Below, piece after piece: positions 8,323 to 15,992 of a DNA stretch of 44,638 nt. This DNA comes from Streptomyces sp. HPF1205 (lineage in GTDB: Bacteria > Actinomycetota > Actinomycetes > Streptomycetales > Streptomycetaceae), in assembly GCF_020400825.1 (NCBI RefSeq), contig NZ_JAINVH010000047.1:1-44638 (forward strand), written 5' to 3'. The translations under genes were made by a program, and so were the position numbers. The notes under the pieces are model-generated. The model was given only the letters and a program-made list of their open reading frames with translations. It searched no databases and had not been told where the DNA came from. Numbering within the stretch: position 1 is the stretch's first letter; the number at the start of each line of letters is the position of its first letter.

Positions 8323-9243
8323 GTGACTCCGCTGATTCTGCGACCGGTACGGGACGACGAGGCGGACGCCGCACTGGTACGGGAGGTGGCCGCCGCCGCG
8401 TTCGGCGCGCGCCGGGCGCTGCCCCTGGGGTACGGCTCCGGCGGGCGGGCGGGCGGCGGTCCGCCGCCCGCCGAGGAGTGGCCGGCGGACCGGACGGCGC
8501 GGTACGTCGGCCGTACCCGGCACCTGGCGCGTACCGACGCCGGAGGGTGCTGGCTGGTCGAGGACCGGGCGGCCGGGCCGATCGCGGTGGCGCTGTCCGC
8601 CCGGCGGGAGGGGACCTGGTCGCTGCCGCTGCTGGCGGTGGTGCCCGAGGCGCAGGGCAAGGGGGTCGGGCGGACGCTGCTGGCCCGGGCGATGGAGTAC
8701 GGCAGGGCCTGTCTGCGCGGGCTGGCCTGCGCGCCGGCCGAACCCGTGGCCGTGCGCACCCTGCGCCACGCGGGGTTCGACGTGCACCCCACGATGCGGC
8801 TGACCGGACCGGCCGACCCCGCCCGCCTGGAGCCGCCGGACGGCGCTGTCCACGAGGGCACCGCCCGCCACCGCGACCTGATGGACTCCGTCGACCGGCG
8901 CACCCGCGGCGGCGCCCACGGCCCCGACCACGAGGAACTGCTGCGCCACCACCGCCTGTTCGTCGTGGACGACCTGGCCGGCAGCGGCTACTGCTACGCG
9001 CGCGGCGGCCGCGTCGAGGCCCTCGCGGCCACTTCCCGGCGGCTGGCCACCCGCCTCCTCACCGCCGCCCTTCTCGCCGCACCGCCCGGCGAACCCGTCC
9101 ACGTGGGCCGTGTGGTGGCCGAGGCGCAGTGGGCGGTGGACGTCGCCGTGGCGGCGGGTCTGCAGATCGTCCCGGACGGCTTCGTGTGCCTGCGCGGCAT
9201 GCGCCCGCACGAACTGGCGCTCACCTCGGACCTGCTGCCGTGA
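8323..9243 (+). CDS. GNAT-family N-acetyltransferase
   Basis: 306-residue protein with an N-terminal GNAT fold. The acetyl-CoA loop is visible as VVPEAQGKGVGRTLLARAMEYG (about residues 106-127), matching the Q/R-x-x-G-x-G/A signature. The C-terminal half (from about residue 170) is less typical and may be a second, degenerate GNAT-like unit. The substrate is unknown. GTG 8323 starts 7 nt after GATGAT (8311-8316), a near-consensus -10; GGAG is only 2 nt before the start, too close for a normal ribosome site. The transcript is therefore probably leaderless. It is convergent with the lipoprotein gene downstream. Confidence 0.82.
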   Translation: MTPLILRPVRDDEADAALVREVAAAAFGARRALPLGYGSGGRAGGGPPPAEEWPADRTARYVGRTRHLARTDAGGCWLVEDRAAGPIAVALSARREGTWSLPLLAVVPEAQGKGVGRTLLARAMEYGRACLRGLACAPAEPVAVRTLRHAGFDVHPTMRLTGPADPARLEPPDGAVHEGTARHRDLMDSVDRRTRGGAHGPDHEELLRHHRLFVVDDLAGSGYCYARGGRVEALAATSRRLATRLLTAALLAAPPGEPVHVGRVVAEAQWAVDVAVAAGLQIVPDGFVCLRGMRPHELALTSDLLP

Positions 9244-9269
9244 CGAGGATGCGGCGACGAGGGTGCGGC
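9242..9269 (+). repeat. 14-nt tandem duplication at the acetyltransferase stop codon
   Basis: GACGAGGATGCGGC (9242-9255) is followed directly by GACGAGGGTGCGGC (9256-9269), one mismatch. The first copy begins inside the stop codon of the acetyltransferase gene. Confidence 0.7.
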
Positions 9270-9285
9270 GGAGCCCGGCGGGCGG

Positions 9286-9933
9286 TCAGTTCAAGCCGAT
9301 CCACTGGCTGTTGAAGGGCAGCGGGACGACCTGGCGGGCGAGGTCGACGGCCGGCGGCAGGGTGGTGGCGGCCGCCCGGATCATGGAGTAGCGCATACGG
9401 CCGGGCGGGGCGCCCGCATCGGCGGTCATACCCGCGCCCGACGCCTTGAAGTTCAGGCCCGAGGTGACGCCGTTGCAGAGGAAGACGACGTAATAGCGCC
9501 CGGCGGCGGCGTGGTACGGCGTGGTCCACGGCACCTCGTTCACCCGCTGGTGCTCCGGGCTGGACCAGAGGGGCGTCTGGTCGGCGGTCCGCGCGAGGAG
9601 CCTGCCGGTGGAGCTGTAGAGGCCGATGAGGTTCTGGCCGGGGGTCAGGCCGGTGGGCTGGGCGCCGGACAGGCCGTACAGGACGTGGGTGAGGGTGGCC
9701 GGGGACCGCAGCAGGACCGCGGTGAGGAAGAGGTAGCCATTGGTGCGGGCGGTGGGGTTCCAGGTGGCGCCGGCGCCCGAGGGATCGTAGTCCCAGGCGA
9801 TCAGCCCCTGGTCGGCGGGCTGCCACACCGGTACGGCGGCGCCTTTCGCGTCGCCGGGCCCACCGCCGCCCGACGTACAGCCGGCGAGTGCTCCGGCACA
9901 CAGCAGCGCCACGACGGCACGGCGTACACGCAT
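9286..9933 (-). CDS. Secreted lipoprotein of unknown function
   Basis: 215 residues with a short signal peptide (MRVRRAVVALLCAGALAGC) whose lipobox LAGC predicts lipidation. The mature part starts with a Gly-rich tether, then a compact domain with conserved-looking stretches (VPWTTPYHAAAGRYYVVFLCNG, split by position 130 or so) and no cysteine pair beyond one internal Cys. No enzyme motif is recognised. ATG 9931-9933 was chosen because GGGGGAG lies 8 nt upstream and it places the charged n-region directly before the hydrophobic core; a GTG three codons upstream is also in frame. Confidence 0.8.
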   Translation of the reverse strand: MRVRRAVVALLCAGALAGCTSGGGGPGDAKGAAVPVWQPADQGLIAWDYDPSGAGATWNPTARTNGYLFLTAVLLRSPATLTHVLYGLSGAQPTGLTPGQNLIGLYSSTGRLLARTADQTPLWSSPEHQRVNEVPWTTPYHAAAGRYYVVFLCNGVTSGLNFKASGAGMTADAGAPPGRMRYSMIRAAATTLPPAVDLARQVVPLPFNSQWIGLN

Positions 9934-10039
9934 CGCTCCCACTCCCCCTGAAGCCAGATCGGCGATCCGTCCAGGGAGAGTACGCGGCGGCCCGCGCGGT
10001 TCCGGGCCGTGGCCGGCAACGGGGCGGAGGGCGGGGCGG

Positions 10040-10318
10040 TCAGCCCGGGATCAGGCCGTCCTCGCGGAGCATCTCCCGGACCTCCTCCAGACTGGCGTCG
10101 GGCGAGGGCAGGATCAGCTCGGAGGGTTCGAGCGAGTCGTCGGGCAGCGGGCTGCCGAGCCTGCGCACCCCGGCGAGCAGGGCCTCCAGGGTGCGGTGGA
10201 AGCCCTCGTCGTCGCCGGCCCGGACGGCGGCCATCAGCTCGTCGTCCAGCGCGTTCAGTTCGGCGACGCGGGCATCGTCCAGCGTCACCTGGCCCTCCCC
10301 CATGATCCGTACGATCAT
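10040..10318 (-). CDS. pspAA: PspA-associated protein PspAA
   Basis: 92-residue soluble protein of the PspAA family, found beside PspA in actinobacteria. It begins MIVRIMGEGQVTLDD and ends with the family's EELILPSPD-like block (SELILPSPDASLEEVREML) and DDGLIPG. It lies 153 nt downstream of pspA on the same strand and is presumably co-transcribed. The molecular role is not established; it is inferred to work with PspA at the membrane. The 153-nt gap between the two holds only GC-rich sequence with no feature I can name. Confidence 0.88.
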   Translation of the reverse strand: MIVRIMGEGQVTLDDARVAELNALDDELMAAVRAGDDEGFHRTLEALLAGVRRLGSPLPDDSLEPSELILPSPDASLEEVREMLREDGLIPG

Positions 10319-10471
10319 GTCGGCCTCCTCGTCGGGTCCGCGGTCGCGCGGTCCGTCGTCCGGTCGGTACGTGCGCGGGCCGGTCGAGTCCGCGGGCCGG
10401 GGCGCCCGCGGGCCGGGCGTCCCACGGCCCCCGGAGCCGCGGCCGGTCCCGGGGTGAGCGACAAGATCGTG

Positions 10472-11263
10472 TCAGCTCTTGTCGAACTTCGGCGTGTCCT
10501 GCGGCTGGTTCTGCGCGGACTGGCCGCTCTGGCCGCCCTCGATGGCCTGGGGGGCGGCGCCGCCGGCCAGCTCCGCCTTCATCCGCTGCAGCTCCAGCTC
10601 CACGTCGCTGCCGCCGGAGAGCCGGTCCAGTTCGGCCTGGATGTCGTCCTTGGCCAGGCCGCTCGGGTCGTCCAGGGCGCCGGAGGCCAGCAGCTCGTCC
10701 AGGGCGCCGGCCCGGGCCCGCAGCTGCTCGGTCTTGTCCTCGGCCCGCTGGATGGCCATGCCGACGTCGCCCATCTCCTCGGAGATGCCGGAGAACGCCT
10801 CGCCGATCTGGGTCTGCGCCTGGGCCGCGGTGTAGGTGGCCTTGATGGTCTCCTTCTTGGTGCGGAAGGCGTCGACCTTGGCCTGGAGCCGCTGGGAGGC
10901 CAGGGTGAGCTTCTCCTCCTCGCCCTGGAGCTGGGTGTGCTGCGCCTCCAGGTCGGTGACCTGCTGCTGGAGCGCGGCGCGGCGGGACAGCGCCTCCCGG
11001 GCCAGGTCCTCGCGGCCCAGCGCGAGCGCCTTGCGGCCCTGGTCCTCGTAGGTGGCGGACTTCTTCTGCAGCTCGGTGAGCTGCAGCTCCAGCCGCTTGC
11101 GGGAGGTGGCGACGTCCGCCACGCCCCGGCGCACCTTCTGCAGCAGTTCGAGCTGCTTCTGGTACGAGTAGTCGAGGGTTTCGCGCGGGTCCTCGGCCCT
11201 GTCCAGGGCCTTGTTGGCCTTCGCGCGGAAAATCAATCCCATCCGCTTCATGACACCGCTCAT
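10472..11263 (-). CDS. pspA: Phage-shock protein A / IM30-family membrane-stress protein
   Basis: 263 residues, nearly all alpha-helical and rich in Lys, Glu, Gln and Arg. It has the ESCRT-III-like IM30/PspA layout: an amphipathic N-terminus (MKRMGLIFRAKANKALDRAEDP) for membrane binding, then long coiled-coil helices to about residue 225 and a Gln/Gly-rich tail. PspA proteins polymerise on stressed membranes and help keep the proton gradient. ATG 11261-11263 follows GAGG by 3 nt; an internal ATG four codons later (11251) is an alternative. It heads a minus-strand pair with pspAA. Confidence 0.93.
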   Translation of the reverse strand: MSGVMKRMGLIFRAKANKALDRAEDPRETLDYSYQKQLELLQKVRRGVADVATSRKRLELQLTELQKKSATYEDQGRKALALGREDLAREALSRRAALQQQVTDLEAQHTQLQGEEEKLTLASQRLQAKVDAFRTKKETIKATYTAAQAQTQIGEAFSGISEEMGDVGMAIQRAEDKTEQLRARAGALDELLASGALDDPSGLAKDDIQAELDRLSGGSDVELELQRMKAELAGGAAPQAIEGGQSGQSAQNQPQDTPKFDKS

Positions 11264-11442
11264 GGGCCTCGCGCGCCCCCTTCTCGGCAACAGCTCCGGC
11301 TCTACAGACCCCAGCGTACGGGCCCTGGTTCCATTACCGCACTGTTCGGGCACGGATGCGGTCATCCCCAAGGACGATCACGGTTCGGCGACCTCCGGCC
11401 CAGGGAGTAGGAGGGGGGCTGGGGTCGCGCGGCCGGAGTACG

Positions 11443-11448
11443 TAAGCT
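11443..11448 (+). promoter_or_regulatory. -10 box giving a possible leaderless mRNA for the DUF3043 gene
   Basis: TAAGCT at 11443-11448 ends 7 nt before GTG 11455. No convincing -35 is seen 17-18 nt upstream, so this is tentative. Confidence 0.3.
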
Positions 11449-11454
11449 GGAGTC

Positions 11455-12042
11455 GTGTTCCGACGCCGTTCCCACGATGAGCAGTCCGCCAGCACCACCT
11501 TGCTGGAGGACCGGCCCCGCGATCCGCAGGCCCCCAAGGGCCGCCCGACCCCCAAGCGCAACGAAGCGCAGAGCGCCCGCCGCAAGGCGGCCGTCGCGCC
11601 CAAGGACCGCAAGGCGGCGGCCCGTGCCGCCCGCGAGGCGCGCCGGGTGGACCTCGCCAAGCAGCGCGAGGCCCTGGCGGGAGGCGACGAGCGGTACCTG
11701 CCGGGCCGCGACCGCGGCCCGGTGCGCAAGTTCGTCCGCGACTACGTGGACGGGCGCTTCCGGGTGGCCGAGATCTTCCTGCCGATCGCCGTGGTCATCG
11801 TGATCATGAGCCTGATCCAGGTCGGCTCGCTGCGCGACATCTCGCTGCTGCTGTGGCTGGTGGTGATCGTGATGATCGTCACGGACTCGCTGGTCACCGG
11901 ACTGCGGCTGCGGAGCCTGCTGCGCAAGCGGTTCCCGGACGAGAACACCAGGGGCGCGGTCGCCTACGGGCTGATGCGCTCCATCCAGATGCGCCGGCTG
12001 CGGCTGCCCAAGCCCCAGGTCGGCCGCGGCGCCAAGCGCTGA
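11455..12042 (+). CDS. DUF3043 membrane protein
   Basis: 195 residues matching the actinobacterial DUF3043 family. A long basic cytoplasmic N-terminus rich in Lys, Arg and Ala (about 1-95) contains the family stretch GPVRKFVRDYVDGRF. Two closely spaced transmembrane helices follow (FLPIAVVIVIMSLIQVG and LLLWLVVIVMIVTDSLV), then a basic tail (LRLPKPQVGRGAKR). Function unknown. GTG 11455 is 7 nt after a -10-like box and has only a badly spaced GGAG before it, so it may be leaderless. Divergent from pspA across about 190 nt. Confidence 0.88.
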   Translation: MFRRRSHDEQSASTTLLEDRPRDPQAPKGRPTPKRNEAQSARRKAAVAPKDRKAAARAAREARRVDLAKQREALAGGDERYLPGRDRGPVRKFVRDYVDGRFRVAEIFLPIAVVIVIMSLIQVGSLRDISLLLWLVVIVMIVTDSLVTGLRLRSLLRKRFPDENTRGAVAYGLMRSIQMRRLRLPKPQVGRGAKR

Positions 12043-12203
12043 CGCCCTGAGTGCGCGGACCGCTCGCCGTACCTGCGGCGGCGGCCCGCGGATCGCTGCG
12101 AGCACCTGACCGGGCCCCCTGGGGGGACGCGCTCCCCGGCGTGGTGCGCCGGCCCCCGCCGGAGGCGGGACCACCCCGGCAGGCGGGAGGGAACGGAATC
12201 GCG

Positions 12204-13046
12204 ATGGACTTCGGCGTGACCGGAAGCACGGTCCCGGGCGCGGCGGGCTTCTCCGGCGGCGCGGAGGGCTGGCTGGCGGGTCTTGGCGGGCTGCGGAACA
12301 CCGTCCGCCAGGAGCTGGTCGCCCGGCAGCTCGACGAGCAGCTCGCCGCCTGCTTCCCCCAGCCGTCCGGCGCCCACGCGCTGCGGCGGCTGCGCGTCCT
12401 GGACATCGGCCCCGGGCAGGGCACGCAGGCGCTGCGGCTGGCCCGGGCCGGCCACCTGGTCACGGGCCTGGAGAAGGACCCGGCGATGCTCGCCGCCCTG
12501 CGCGCGGCGGTCGCCCGCGAGGCCGCCGACGTACGCGACAGGTTCGTGGTGCTGCCCGGCGACGGCCGGGAGACCGGCCGCCACTTCGGCCCCGCCTGCT
12601 TCGACGTGGTGCTGTGCCACGGCGTGCTGATGTACGTGCCGGAGCCCGAGCCGATGCTCGCCGCGCTCGCGCGGGTGCTGGCGCCCGGCGGACTGCTGTC
12701 CCTGGTGGTGCGCAACGGCGACGCCCTGGCGATGCGGCCCGGCCTGCTCGGCGACTGGCAGGGCGCGCTGGACGCGTTCGGCTCCGCCTCGTACACCAAC
12801 CGGCTGGGCCTGGCGACCAGGGCGGACCGCCGCGAGGACCTCGACGCGACCCTGTCGGGCATCGGGGTGCCGCTGCGCGCCTGGTACGGGGTGCGGGTCT
12901 TCACCGACGCCGCCGCCGACCGGGCCCTGCCCCCGCGCGATCCGGCGGACCTGGCCCGCCTGCTCGACGCGGAGGACCGCGCGGGCCGCGAGGACCCGTA
13001 CCGGGGGGTGGCGGCGCTCCTGCACCTGTGCGGCGTGCGGGGCTGA
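12204..13046 (+). CDS. SAM-dependent class I methyltransferase
   Basis: 280-residue protein with a Rossmann-type methyltransferase core. Motif I is LDIGPGQGTQALRLA (about residues 66-80), the acidic end of strand 2 is in GLEKDPAML, and motif IV lies around CFDVVLCHGVLMYVPEP. The overall shape resembles the CmoM/SmtA and UbiE-like small-molecule or tRNA methyltransferases, but the substrate cannot be assigned. ATG 12204 has the purine-rich GGAACGGA 4-11 nt upstream. It lies about 160 nt after the DUF3043 gene and 107 nt before the protease gene, all on the plus strand. Confidence 0.85.
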   Translation: MDFGVTGSTVPGAAGFSGGAEGWLAGLGGLRNTVRQELVARQLDEQLAACFPQPSGAHALRRLRVLDIGPGQGTQALRLARAGHLVTGLEKDPAMLAALRAAVAREAADVRDRFVVLPGDGRETGRHFGPACFDVVLCHGVLMYVPEPEPMLAALARVLAPGGLLSLVVRNGDALAMRPGLLGDWQGALDAFGSASYTNRLGLATRADRREDLDATLSGIGVPLRAWYGVRVFTDAAADRALPPRDPADLARLLDAEDRAGREDPYRGVAALLHLCGVRG

Positions 13047-13153
13047 GCGCCGCCCGGGTCGCGCGCCGGCGCGTCCGGGAACGGGCGGGGGCCGGGGACC
13101 CGTATGGCCGCCCGGGCCGGGCCCGGGGGACCGCGGAAAGCGACAATTCCGGT

Positions 13154-14236
13154 ATGAGCGGATCACGTCTTTCGAGGGGCCGGCTGCTGGGGGCGGCGGG
13201 CGTCGCCGGCGCCCTGGCGCTCGCCGCCGGGTGCGACTCCGCCGGGGGTTCGGGCGCCACCACCAGGACGGCGACGACCTCCGGGGCGACCGCGGGCGCG
13301 GCCGCCTCCTCGGCCGAGGATCTGCAGGCCGCGTACGAGAACGCCGTGCGGACCGTGCTGCCCTCGGTCGTGCAGATCACCACCAGCGCGGACCTGGGCT
13401 CGGGCATCGTCTACGACACCAAGGGCGACATCGTCACCAACGCCCACGTACTGGGCGGCGCCAAGTCCTTCAAGGTGCAGCTCGCGACCGGCGGCAGCCC
13501 CATCGGCGCGCGGCTCGTGTCGTCCTTCCCCGCCAACGACCTCGCCGTGATCAAGCTGGACTCGACGCCCGGCGGGCTGAAGCCGGCGACCTTCGCCGAC
13601 TCGAACAAGATCGCGGTCGGCGAGATCGTGCTGGCGATGGGCAACCCGCTCGGCCTGTCCGGAAGTGTCAGCGAGGGCATCGTCTCGGCGACCGGCCGTA
13701 CGGTCAGCGAGGGCGGCAGCGCCGGCGGGACGGGAGCGACCATCCCCGACATGGTGCAGACGTCCGCCGCGATCAACCCGGGCAACAGCGGTGGCGCCCT
13801 GGTCGACCTGAACGACCAGGTGATCGGCATCCCCACGCTCGCGGCCACCGACCCGCAGTTCGGCGGCGGCTCAGCGCCGGGCATCGGCTTCGCGATCGGC
13901 TCCTCCACGGTGAAGCGGATCGCCGACCAGATCATCGCCAACGGCAAGGTCACCGACTCCGGCCGGGCCGCGCTCGGGGTGACCGTGCGCGGTGTGGTCG
14001 ACCAGAACTTCCAGCCGTCCGGCACGGCGATCGTCCGCCTCGCACCGGGGGGCGCGGCCCAGAAGGCGGGCCTGCGGGTCGGCGACGTGATCACGAAGGT
14101 CGACGGCTCCGCCATCACCACCGTGCAGTCGCTGACGGAGACCCTCGCGGGCTACAAGCCGGGCGAGCGGGTGCCGGTGACCTACGACAGGAGCGGGTCG
14201 TCGCACACGGTCCAGGTGACGCTGGGCTCGCTGTGA
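13154..14236 (+). CDS. HtrA/DegP-type serine protease with PDZ domain, lipoprotein
   Basis: 360 residues. The signal peptide ends in a lipobox (ALALAAGC), so the protease is probably anchored to the outer face of the membrane. A Ser/Thr/Ala-rich linker leads to a trypsin-like domain with an intact triad: H98 (TNAHVLGG), D129 (ANDLAVIKL) and S212 (NPGNSGGALVD). A single C-terminal PDZ domain follows (from about residue 275, with LAPGGAAQKAGLRVGDVI). Such proteases degrade misfolded envelope proteins. ATG 13154 was chosen because it starts the signal peptide. GACAAT (13142-13147) ends 7 nt earlier and may be a -10 of a leaderless message. Confidence 0.92.
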   Translation: MSGSRLSRGRLLGAAGVAGALALAAGCDSAGGSGATTRTATTSGATAGAAASSAEDLQAAYENAVRTVLPSVVQITTSADLGSGIVYDTKGDIVTNAHVLGGAKSFKVQLATGGSPIGARLVSSFPANDLAVIKLDSTPGGLKPATFADSNKIAVGEIVLAMGNPLGLSGSVSEGIVSATGRTVSEGGSAGGTGATIPDMVQTSAAINPGNSGGALVDLNDQVIGIPTLAATDPQFGGGSAPGIGFAIGSSTVKRIADQIIANGKVTDSGRAALGVTVRGVVDQNFQPSGTAIVRLAPGGAAQKAGLRVGDVITKVDGSAITTVQSLTETLAGYKPGERVPVTYDRSGSSHTVQVTLGSL

Positions 14237-14282
14237 CGGCCGGCCGACCCGGGGCGCCGCGAGCCCCGGGCCGGGCCGGCCG
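14237..14282. terminator. Bidirectional hairpin terminator
   Basis: Outer 9-bp stem CGGCCGGCC/GGCCGGCCG (14237-14245 with 14274-14282) and inner 8-bp stem CCCGGGGC/GCCCCGGG (14248-14255 with 14263-14270), separated by a small internal loop. It sits directly after the protease stop codon and before the convergent small gene. Confidence 0.75.
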
Positions 14283-14290
14283 CCGCGCCG

Positions 14291-14506
14291 TCAGACCTCG
14301 GTGGTGTCGCCGTGCAGGCTCATCGGGCCGTAGACCTTCTGGTCGCCCTCGTAGAGCTCGACCTGGTCGGCGCCGCCTTCCAGCAGGTCCTTCCACACCT
14401 CGCCGATCCACGACTCGGCGTCCCCCTGGGTGGTGAACTCCTCGGGCTGCACCGCGGGCTCCACCTCGGTGCCGTCGGCCTTCTCGAACCGCCACATCCA
14501 CGCCAT
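14291..14506 (-). CDS. Small conserved hypothetical protein (71 aa)
   Basis: 71-residue acidic protein beginning MAWMWRFEKADGTEV and ending MSLHGDTTEV, with a central stretch QGDAESWIGEVWKDLLEGG. This pattern is familiar from short conserved Streptomyces proteins, but no function is known. The ATG at 14504-14506 has AGGAGA 6-8 nt upstream, a good ribosome-binding site, and third codon positions are almost all G/C, supporting a real gene. It is convergent with the protease gene and divergent from cobU. Confidence 0.8.
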   Translation of the reverse strand: MAWMWRFEKADGTEVEPAVQPEEFTTQGDAESWIGEVWKDLLEGGADQVELYEGDQKVYGPMSLHGDTTEV

Positions 14507-14725
14507 GTGTGCTTCTCCTCGGTTGTCGTCGCCGGGTCGTCGTCGGGCTCGATCGGGCTGCTGCGGCCGCCTGGTGCAGCGTATCCGTCCGAGATCCTTT
14601 TGGCGCCGGCCACCCGCCACCCGCCGGGCCGCGGGGCCCCGGGAACCCGCCGCCCGGCGGTCGCCGCCGTCCCTCATCGTGAACCGGGCGCGACCGCGGC
14701 CGCCGGACGCGAGACGATCGTTGAC

Positions 14726-15934
14726 GTGGAACTGACGTTGCTCGGCACCGGGTCCCCCGAGGGGCTGCCGGTGCCCGACTGCCCGTGCGCGGTGTGCGCG
14801 GCCTCGACGGGCGAGGGCGCGCGCGGCGCGACCGCCCTGCTGGTCGACGGCGTGGTGCTGGTGGACCTCACGCCCGGGCCGGCCCTGGCCGCGGCCAGGG
14901 CCGGGCAGAGCCTGGCCGGGCTGCGGCTCGTACTGCTGTCGCACCCGCACAACGGACCCGCGGTGGAGATCCCGCCGGTCCTGCCCGCCCCCACCCGGGT
15001 GCCGGACGGGCGCCGGCTGCCGCTGATCACCGGTCACCGGGTGGCGGCCGTGGCGACGGACGCGCCGGGCACGGGGTACGCGATCGAGTCGCCCGACGGC
15101 ATGCGCGCGCTGTACCTGCCGCCGGGCTGCGCGCCCGCGGGCCCCGTACCGGCGCAGACGGCCCCGTACGACTTGGTGCTCCTCGACGCGGCCGGGCGGC
15201 CCGACGCGCTGGCGAAGCTGCGGGCGGCGGGCGCGGTCACCGGTACGACCGACGTGGTGGCGGTCCACCTCGGGCACGACGCCGCGCCGGCCGGCCCCGA
15301 GCTCGACCGGCGGCTGGCCGCGCTCGGCGCGCGGGCCGTGCCGGACGGCACCACCCTGGTCGCCGGCGACTACCAGAAGGTGCCCGACGTGCCCCGCCGC
15401 ACCCTCGTGCTCGGCGGCGCACGTTCCGGCAAGTCGGTGGAGGCCGAGCGGCGGCTGGCGGCGTTCCCCGGCGTGGTCTACGTGGCCACCGGCGGCACCC
15501 GCGCGGACGACGCCGAGTGGACGCGGCGCGTGGCACACCACCGCGAACGCCGTCCGGCGTCCTGGCGCACGGAGGAGACCTGCGACCTCGTCCCCCTGCT
15601 GGCGGCGTCCGACGGTCCCCCGCTGCTCGTCGACTGCCTGTCGCTGTGGCTCACCGACGTCATGGACGAGGCCGGCGCCTGGGACGACGACGCCTGGCGG
15701 CGCGGAGCCGCCGACGAGGTCCGCGCGCGTGCCGCCGAACTGGCCGCCGCCTGGCGCGCCACCCGCCGCACGGTCGTGGCCGTCTCCAACGAGGTCGGCT
15801 CGGGCGTCGTCCCGGCAACCTCCTCCGGCCGGCGCTTCCGTGACGAACTCGGCCGCCTCAACGCCGCGATCGCCGCCGAGTCCGAGCACGTCCTGCTGGT
15901 CGTGGCGGGCCAGGCGGTACCGCTGCGCGGCTGA
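14726..15934 (+). CDS. cobU: Adenosylcobinamide kinase/guanylyltransferase with N-terminal MBL-like domain
   Basis: 402 residues in two parts. Residues about 1-210 resemble a metallo-beta-lactamase-fold protein of the PhnP type: the start GTGSPEGLPVPDCPCAVC matches the family's opening. The metal motif HxHxDH is degraded to SHPHNGPA and a later VHLGHD remains. Residues about 225-402 are CobU, which phosphorylates adenosylcobinamide and attaches GMP. The P-loop is GGARSGKS, followed by VDCLSLWLTD and VSNEVGSGVVP. GTG 14726 starts 8 nt after GACGAT (14713-14718), so the mRNA may be leaderless. cobT follows 58 nt downstream. Confidence 0.88.
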   Translation: MELTLLGTGSPEGLPVPDCPCAVCAASTGEGARGATALLVDGVVLVDLTPGPALAAARAGQSLAGLRLVLLSHPHNGPAVEIPPVLPAPTRVPDGRRLPLITGHRVAAVATDAPGTGYAIESPDGMRALYLPPGCAPAGPVPAQTAPYDLVLLDAAGRPDALAKLRAAGAVTGTTDVVAVHLGHDAAPAGPELDRRLAALGARAVPDGTTLVAGDYQKVPDVPRRTLVLGGARSGKSVEAERRLAAFPGVVYVATGGTRADDAEWTRRVAHHRERRPASWRTEETCDLVPLLAASDGPPLLVDCLSLWLTDVMDEAGAWDDDAWRRGAADEVRARAAELAAAWRATRRTVVAVSNEVGSGVVPATSSGRRFRDELGRLNAAIAAESEHVLLVVAGQAVPLRG

Positions 15935-15992
15935 CGGCGCATCGGACCGGCCCCCGGCGCCGGGCGTCCGGCGTCCGGGTACCCTTCGGCGG

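Noticed and set aside
10319..10471. Extra small gene between pspA and pspAA
   Set aside because: No start with a ribosome site and no coherent short protein; GC-rich spacer only.
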